Source: an uncultured Clostridia bacterium
Lineage (GTDB): Bacteria > Bacillota > Clostridia > Oscillospirales > Acutalibacteraceae
DNA length: 64,000 nucleotides
Direction of reading: 5' to 3'
NCBI GenBank assembly: GCA_947623505.1
Contig: CANQGT010000002.1
Coordinates: 62,001-126,000, forward strand
Notes under the pieces: model-generated
The model's database searches: none
What the model was told of the DNA's origin: nothing
The model's input: the letters and a program-made list of their open reading frames with translations, nothing else
Part shown: piece after piece, positions 59,395 through 64,000 of the stretch
How positions within the stretch are numbered: the stretch's first letter is position 1
Layout: each line of letters opens with the position of its first letter
Program-made: the position numbers and the translations under genes

Positions 59395-60759
59395 ATGGAT
59401 ACTTATACGGAAATATGGAACGCCGTTTTGAATTATTGCCGGGAAAAGGAATCCGCCGTTTCGGATACGGGATTTAAACTTTGGCTGGCCGCGGTAAAAA
59501 TGGTAAATTTTGAAAACAACACCGTTTTCCTACGCTTTCCAAGCCCTGTTAAAATGAAAATAACAATGGAGCATTACGGTGATCTTATTTCCGAGGCTCT
59601 TGAAAACGTTATGGGATTTAAAACAGAAATTTCCTGCGAATGCGAATCCGAAGAAACAACAATGTTTAACAGAATTACCGACAAGGAAGAAACGGAAAAA
59701 GAAAAAAATCCGCAGGACGAGTTTCTCACCTTTGAAAATTTCATTGAGGGACCCTCAAACAATTTTGCTTACCGCGCGGCGAAGGCCGTTGCGGAAAATC
59801 CGGGCGGCACTTCAAACAGAGACGGCTATTTCAGCAATTACAATCCGCTTTTTATTTACGGCAAATCGGGTCTCGGCAAAACCCATATTTTAAATGCAAT
59901 AAAAATCGAAATGGAAAAGAATTTTCCGACGATGAAGATTCTCTACGTCCGTTCCGAGGATTTTACCAACGAATTTATCAGGGCACTCGGCAAAAAAACG
60001 GTGGACGAATTTCACGATAAATTCAGAAATATAGACGCTCTTCTTATAGACGATATTCAGTTTATCGGCGGAAAGCAGAGCACGGAAGAGGAATTTTTCC
60101 ACACGTTCAATTCTCTTGTTGAAAGCGGAAAACAGGTTGTTTTGACTTCAGACCGTCCGCCCAAAGAAATTCAAAGCCTTACGGAGCGCCTTTGTTCCCG
60201 TTTTGAAAACGGACTTTTGGCGGACATTCAGCCGCCCGAATTTGAAACGCGCTGTGCGATAATAAAGCACAAGGCGGAATTTTTGAATTTCAAAATCGAC
60301 GACAGTATAGTTAAATACATAGCCGAAAAAATTAAAACAAATATCCGCCAGCTTGAGGGAACGACAAAAAGACTTTACGCCAAAAGCAAGATCGGCGGCG
60401 TTTCGCCCACGATTGCGCTCGCGCAGGAGGTTATCAGAGACGTTATGGTTCTTGACAATGATGAACCCGTTTCCGAAACCGTAAAAAGAATTGTTGAGGA
60501 AGTCAGCCGCACGGAAGGCGTTTCCGTTGAGGATATTTACGGAAAAAAACGCAGGGCAAACATCGTTCAGGCAAGAAAAATCGCAATGTATATAATAAGG
60601 GAAATAACAAATCTGAGCTACGAAATGATAGGCGGCAGCTTTGATAAAAATTATTCAACGGTCATTTACAACGTTGAGCAGCTTATTCAGGAGATGGAGA
60701 GAGATTCCCGACTGAGGAGAAGCGTAAACGATATTATAAGCAATATAAAATCCAATTGA
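59395..60759 (+). CDS. dnaA: Replication initiator DnaA with altered recognition helix
   Basis: 454 aa. Opens oriC and loads helicase. Domain I 1 to about 80; linker about 85-110; AAA+ domain about 112-330 with Walker A GKSGLGKTHILN and Walker B LLIDDIQFIGG; DNA-binding domain about 350-454. In the latter, Arg394 matches E. coli Arg399, but Asn419-Tyr420-Ser421 stand where E. coli has Asp433-His434-Thr435, which read the DnaA box, and the loop before is one residue shorter. This agrees with a changed box (see the dnaA-dnaN gap). ATG 59395 is preceded by GGGAGAGG. Confidence 0.97.
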   Translation: MDTYTEIWNAVLNYCREKESAVSDTGFKLWLAAVKMVNFENNTVFLRFPSPVKMKITMEHYGDLISEALENVMGFKTEISCECESEETTMFNRITDKEETEKEKNPQDEFLTFENFIEGPSNNFAYRAAKAVAENPGGTSNRDGYFSNYNPLFIYGKSGLGKTHILNAIKIEMEKNFPTMKILYVRSEDFTNEFIRALGKKTVDEFHDKFRNIDALLIDDIQFIGGKQSTEEEFFHTFNSLVESGKQVVLTSDRPPKEIQSLTERLCSRFENGLLADIQPPEFETRCAIIKHKAEFLNFKIDDSIVKYIAEKIKTNIRQLEGTTKRLYAKSKIGGVSPTIALAQEVIRDVMVLDNDEPVSETVKRIVEEVSRTEGVSVEDIYGKKRRANIVQARKIAMYIIREITNLSYEMIGGSFDKNYSTVIYNVEQLIQEMERDSRLRRSVNDIISNIKSN

Positions 60760-60921
60760 TTTTCAACAGAATTTTGATTTTTAACAATTCGGTTTTTAAA
60801 TTTCTTATTGAAAATTGATTTTTTCAACAAATTCAATATTTTTTCAATAAACGGGTTGTTTATAAAATTTCCGAAAAACCGGCGTTTTTTCTCACAATAA
60901 AAAGTTTTAGGCATTTCAACA
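60760..60921 (+). other. dnaA-dnaN gap with repeated TTTTCAACA boxes; probable oriC
   Basis: Exact TTTTCAACA at 60760-60768 and 60821-60829. One-mismatch forms are TTTTTAACA (60778-60786), TTTTCAATA (60841-60849 and, inverted, 60806-60814) and ATTTCAACA (60913-60921). The stretch between is very AT-rich. The canonical TTATCCACA is not found here. The dnaA-dnaN gap is a standard origin location in Firmicutes, and the boxes differ from consensus by two bases. Confidence 0.6.
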
Positions 60922-60981
60922 CGCCATATTACTTTTACTGAAAACAAAAAGATAACTATTATATAAAACGGAGGTATCTTT

Positions 60982-62097
60982 ATGAAATTCACATGCAACA
61001 CCAAAAATCTGAACGACGCGTGCGGCAATGTTATGAGAGCGGTAAGCACCAAAGTATCGATTCAGACAATAGAGGGCATCCTTATAGAATGCGGATCCGA
61101 AACGCTGAGCTTAACGGGATACGATTTTGAATTCGGAATAAATACCACTCTTACCGCTACAGTTTCGGAACCGGGAGCAATAGTTATAAACGGAAAGATT
61201 TTCTGTGATATTATAAAGAAACTATCATCGGAAAGCATAACCGTTGAAACAAACGGAACTTCCGTTTTGATTACTTCGGGAGCCGCTCAATATAATATTA
61301 CGGGAATTGACGCTGAGGAATATCCCGAGCTTCCGAGCGTTCAGGGAGGCTATCCTCTTTTCATAAATCAATCCGTTTTGCAGCAAATGGTTATGCAGAC
61401 TCTTTTTGCGGTTGCGGAGAGCGAGACATCAAAACCCGTTCATACGGGGCTTAAATTTGAAATGACGCTCAATCAACTGCGCCTTGTAGGCGTGGACGGT
61501 TACCGCCTTGCCGTGAGAACGGAAACTATAAAGTATGAGGGAGAGGACGTTACTTTTATCGTTCCGAAAAAGACGATAAGGGAGCTTATAAAAATAATAA
61601 ACCCCGAAAACAAAGATAAAGATATTTCAATAAGCGTGGGAAAAAGGCACATTATTTTCGAGGTGGATAATTACAGCATAATAAGCAGGCTTCTTGACGG
61701 CGATTTTCTCGATTACAACGCCGCCATACCGAAAACCTGCTCGACAACCGTTCTTATAAATACGCAGGACGCTATATCCTGCATAGAAAGAACGCTGCCC
61801 GTTATCGAAAACAACGCGAAAAATCCGATAAGATGCCTGTTTGATAACGATGAAATGAGAATTTCCACCGTTTCGGCGATAGGAAGAGTTGTTGATTATA
61901 CGCACGCCAACATAAGCGGAAACAGAGTGGAGATAGGCTTTAACTCAAAATATATGACGGACGCGCTCAACGCCGCCGACACCGATCAGGTGAGGATAGA
62001 ATTTAACGGTCCCGTTCAGCCCGTAAAGATTATGCCCGTTAATAACGACAGATTTCTGTTTCTTGTACTCCCGATGAGGTTGAAAAATGAGGCTTAA
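60982..62097 (+). CDS. dnaN: DNA polymerase III sliding clamp (beta subunit)
   Basis: 371 aa ring-forming clamp. Three similar domains can be followed: 1-120, 125-245, 250-371. Marks: GRVVDYTHANISGNRVEIGF near the end and the C-terminal FLVLPMRLKNEA with the peptide-binding pocket strand. ACGGAGG precedes the ATG. It overlaps the S4 gene by 11 nt. Confidence 0.95.
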   Translation: MKFTCNTKNLNDACGNVMRAVSTKVSIQTIEGILIECGSETLSLTGYDFEFGINTTLTATVSEPGAIVINGKIFCDIIKKLSSESITVETNGTSVLITSGAAQYNITGIDAEEYPELPSVQGGYPLFINQSVLQQMVMQTLFAVAESETSKPVHTGLKFEMTLNQLRLVGVDGYRLAVRTETIKYEGEDVTFIVPKKTIRELIKIINPENKDKDISISVGKRHIIFEVDNYSIISRLLDGDFLDYNAAIPKTCSTTVLINTQDAISCIERTLPVIENNAKNPIRCLFDNDEMRISTVSAIGRVVDYTHANISGNRVEIGFNSKYMTDALNAADTDQVRIEFNGPVQPVKIMPVNNDRFLFLVLPMRLKNEA

Positions 62098-62335
62098 CGC
62101 TAAAATTGCCGAAAGGCAAAAGACCACGGTAGCGATAAAAACCGAATATATTAAACTTGACAGTCTGTTAAAATTTTCGGGAATCGCCGAATCGGGAAGC
62201 TTCGCCAAAATGCTGATAGGCGACGGAAAAGTGAAAGTAAACGGGGAAAAATGTTTTGCGAGGGGCAAAAAAATAAGAAATTCCGATATAGTTTCATATA
62301 AAAATATTGACTTGACGGTTATAAATGAAAATTGA
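62087..62335 (+). CDS. S4-domain RNA-binding protein (YaaA/RlbA-like)
   Basis: 82 aa. The S4 fold is visible in YIKLDSLLKFSGIAESGSFA and IGDGKVKVNGEKCFARGKKI. The gene almost always sits between dnaN and recF in Firmicutes; it is thought to act in ribosome assembly or RNA binding. It overlaps both neighbours. Confidence 0.9.
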   Translation: MRLNAKIAERQKTTVAIKTEYIKLDSLLKFSGIAESGSFAKMLIGDGKVKVNGEKCFARGKKIRNSDIVSYKNIDLTVINEN

Positions 62336-63419
62336 AAATATAGAAATAGAAAATTTCAGAAATATAGAAAAAATGCGCCTTGATTTCGGCGACGTAAACA
62401 TAATTTACGGCGAAAACGCTCAGGGAAAAACAAATCTTTTGGAGGCTTTGTATATTTTTTCCGGCTCAAAATCGTTCAGAGGCGCCAAAGACGCGGATCT
62501 TATAAAATTCGGCGCCGACGCCGCAAAATTAAAGATAGATTTTTTCTCAAACGAAAGAAAGCAAAACGCCGAGATCACGGTAAAGGAAAAAAGAATCGCA
62601 AAGCTGAACGGGATAAAAAAGGATTCTCCTTTGCAATTAGGCGAAGAAATAAAGGTAGTTGAGTTCAGCCCCGCCCACCTTTCTATGATAAAGGACGGCC
62701 CCGAAAAAAGAAGAAAATTTATCGACGGGGCTCTTTGCCGGATAAAAAGCAATTACAAGGCCGTTTTAAACGAATACAGACGCTGCCTTTTGCAAAGAAA
62801 CGTTTTGCTCAGGGATTTGCAGAAAAATCCCGGGCTCAGCGATATGCTTTATATCTGGAACGGAAATTTCGCTAAGGCGGGTGCAAAAATAATTTTTCAG
62901 CGCCTTAAATACGCCGAGGCACTGGAGCCGTATGCCGAGGAAATTTTTTCGGGCCTTTCGGGCGGAAAAGAAAAAATATCGCTCAAAATCGGCGGCGCGT
63001 TCGATTACGAAAATCTTAACGGCGACGGAATATATAAAAAACTTATAGAAAAACTTGAAGAAAACACGGCGGACGATATTTTAAACGGCAGCACTTCCGC
63101 AGGACCTCACAGAGACGATGTGGATATACTGATAAACGGCATATCCGCGCGAAATTTCGGAAGCCAGGGGCAGCAAAGAAGCTGCGTTATCGCTCTGAAA
63201 CTGGCGGAGGCCGGTTTGCTTAAAGAAAAAACGGGAATAGTTCCCGTTGCCCTGCTTGACGACGTTATGAGCGAGCTTGACGAAAAAAGGCAGGATTATA
63301 TATTAAATCATATAAAAAGCCGGCAGATATTTATAACGTGCTGCGATAAAAATACCGTTTTAAGGCTGAAAAACGGAAAAACGTTTCACATTGTAAACGG
63401 CCGCGCGGCGGGTGACTGA
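62325..63419 (+). CDS. recF: Recombination/gap-repair ATPase RecF
   Basis: 364 aa SMC-like ABC ATPase that loads RecA at gaps with RecO and RecR. Walker A GENAQGKTNLLEAL, signature region FGSQGQQRSCVIALKLAEAG and Walker B ALLDDVMSELDEKR are intact. It starts inside the S4 gene and its stop abuts the DUF370 start. Confidence 0.95.
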   Translation: MKIENIEIENFRNIEKMRLDFGDVNIIYGENAQGKTNLLEALYIFSGSKSFRGAKDADLIKFGADAAKLKIDFFSNERKQNAEITVKEKRIAKLNGIKKDSPLQLGEEIKVVEFSPAHLSMIKDGPEKRRKFIDGALCRIKSNYKAVLNEYRRCLLQRNVLLRDLQKNPGLSDMLYIWNGNFAKAGAKIIFQRLKYAEALEPYAEEIFSGLSGGKEKISLKIGGAFDYENLNGDGIYKKLIEKLEENTADDILNGSTSAGPHRDDVDILINGISARNFGSQGQQRSCVIALKLAEAGLLKEKTGIVPVALLDDVMSELDEKRQDYILNHIKSRQIFITCCDKNTVLRLKNGKTFHIVNGRAAGD

Positions 63420-63668
63420 ATGTTTATTCATATAGGGGAAGACACCGTTATAAACGACGGCGATATAATCGGGATTTTTGATATGGACACGTCAACCGTC
63501 AATAAGGCGACGCGTGATTACCTTTCAAAGGCCGAAAAAGAAAAAAGAGTAGTTTACGTTAATTACGAGCTGCCCAAAAGCTTTGTGGTTACCGATAAAT
63601 TTGTTTATATAGGGCCGCTCAACACGGGCACCCTGCTTAAAAGAACAAGACAGGAGTTTAATTTATGA
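63420..63668 (+). CDS. remB: DUF370 (RemA/RemB) family protein
   Basis: 82 aa. The family begins [20 protein letters not shown] and has [20 protein letters not shown]. RemA in B. subtilis binds DNA as a ring and activates matrix genes; this recF-gyrB copy corresponds to RemB/YaaB. The ATG directly follows the recF stop, and the end overlaps gyrB by 4 nt. Confidence 0.9.
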   Translation: MFIHIGEDTVINDGDIIGIFDMDTSTVNKATRDYLSKAEKEKRVVYVNYELPKSFVVTDKFVYIGPLNTGTLLKRTRQEFNL

Positions 63669-64000
63669 GCGAAGAAAACAAAACGGTTCTTGAGGAAGAG
63701 GACATAAACACCGTTGTCACGGACGAATATTCGGCAAAGGATATTCAGGTTTTGGAGGGTTTGGAGGCCGTCCGCAAAAGGCCGGGTATGTATATCGGCT
63801 CAACCGGACCGCGCGGCCTGCACCACCTTGTTTACGAGATAGTTGACAATTCCATAGACGAGGCGCTGGCGGGAGTGTGCACGCATATTGAGTGCGAAAT
63901 TCTTCCCGACGATATAATCACCGTTAAGGACAACGGACGCGGAATACCCACGGGCATTATCGAAAAATCGGGGCTTCCCGCCGTAACCGTCGTTTACACG
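63665..64000 (+). CDS. gyrB: DNA gyrase subunit B, N-terminal part (gene runs off the right edge)
   Basis: The open frame from ATG 63665 covers 112 codons. It shows the GHKL ATPase start: [38 protein letters not shown] (with the Mg-binding Asn) and [12 protein letters not shown]. Gyrase introduces negative supercoils. About 80% of the gene lies outside the window. AGGAG at 63652-63656 gives normal spacing. Confidence 0.97.
   Translation, partial: MSEENKTVLEEEDINTVVTDEYSAKDIQVLEGLEAVRKRPGMYIGSTGPRGLHHLVYEIVDNSIDEALAGVCTHIECEILPDDIITVKDNGRGIPTGIIEKSGLPAVTVVYT

Overview
The window looks like chromosomal DNA of a low-to-mid-GC, spore-forming anaerobic Firmicute, most likely class Clostridia near the Oscillospirales/Ruminococcaceae. 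The reasons are the gene run dnaA-dnaN-S4-recF-DUF370-gyrB at the right end, AdhE with a Rex-like site, pyruvate phosphate dikinase plus GTP-type PEP carboxykinase, a SleB cortex hydrolase, DnaD/DnaI primosome genes, FMN and cobalamin riboswitches, and strong Shine-Dalgarno sites with several TTG/GTG starts. Family calls come from reading the translations; no database search was possible.

Layout. 1-13 kb: 5' part of purL (minus), an output-less PAS protein, adhE, a phosphotransferase, a GH31 glycosidase behind glmU (minus), then ppdK. 13.2-23.7 kb: a compact 17-gene phage-derived cassette running from terminase, portal, protease and capsid straight into baseplate genes. It has no tail sheath, tube, tape measure, lysis, integrase or repressor gene, and strong terminators lie on both sides. 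23.8-32 kb: coaX, a membrane M28 peptidase, polA-rimI-tsaD and pckG. 32-41 kb: a GPH sugar transporter, tRNA-Arg(ACG), surface and membrane proteins of unknown role, dnaD-dnaI, tRNA-Gly(GCC) and an S1-domain protein. 41-46.8 kb: DUF951-prfA, a TsaC-CoaE fusion, an M18 aminopeptidase and sleB. 46.8-51 kb: an intergenic cluster of a 9-mer that also repeats in the dnaA-dnaN gap, ogg-rsmE, and a cobalamin-riboswitch locus with an anchored alpha/alpha-toroid protein and a divergent DUF4430 protein. 51-58 kb: arsR-cadA, DUF421, CDF, a phosphoesterase, FMN riboswitch-ribU and fba. 58-64 kb: a degenerate LCP-like protein, then dnaA to gyrB.

The three most interesting items are these. (1) The tail-less capsid-plus-baseplate cassette, which could be a domesticated particle or a gene-transfer-agent-like device. 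(2) The cobalamin locus, where the two folds that make up animal intrinsic factor/transcobalamin are encoded as two separate bacterial surface proteins. (3) A DnaA with an altered recognition helix (Asn-Tyr-Ser where E. coli has Asp-His-Thr) next to a non-consensus repeated 9-mer, TTTTCAACA. A second cluster of that 9-mer lies about 12 kb upstream of dnaA.
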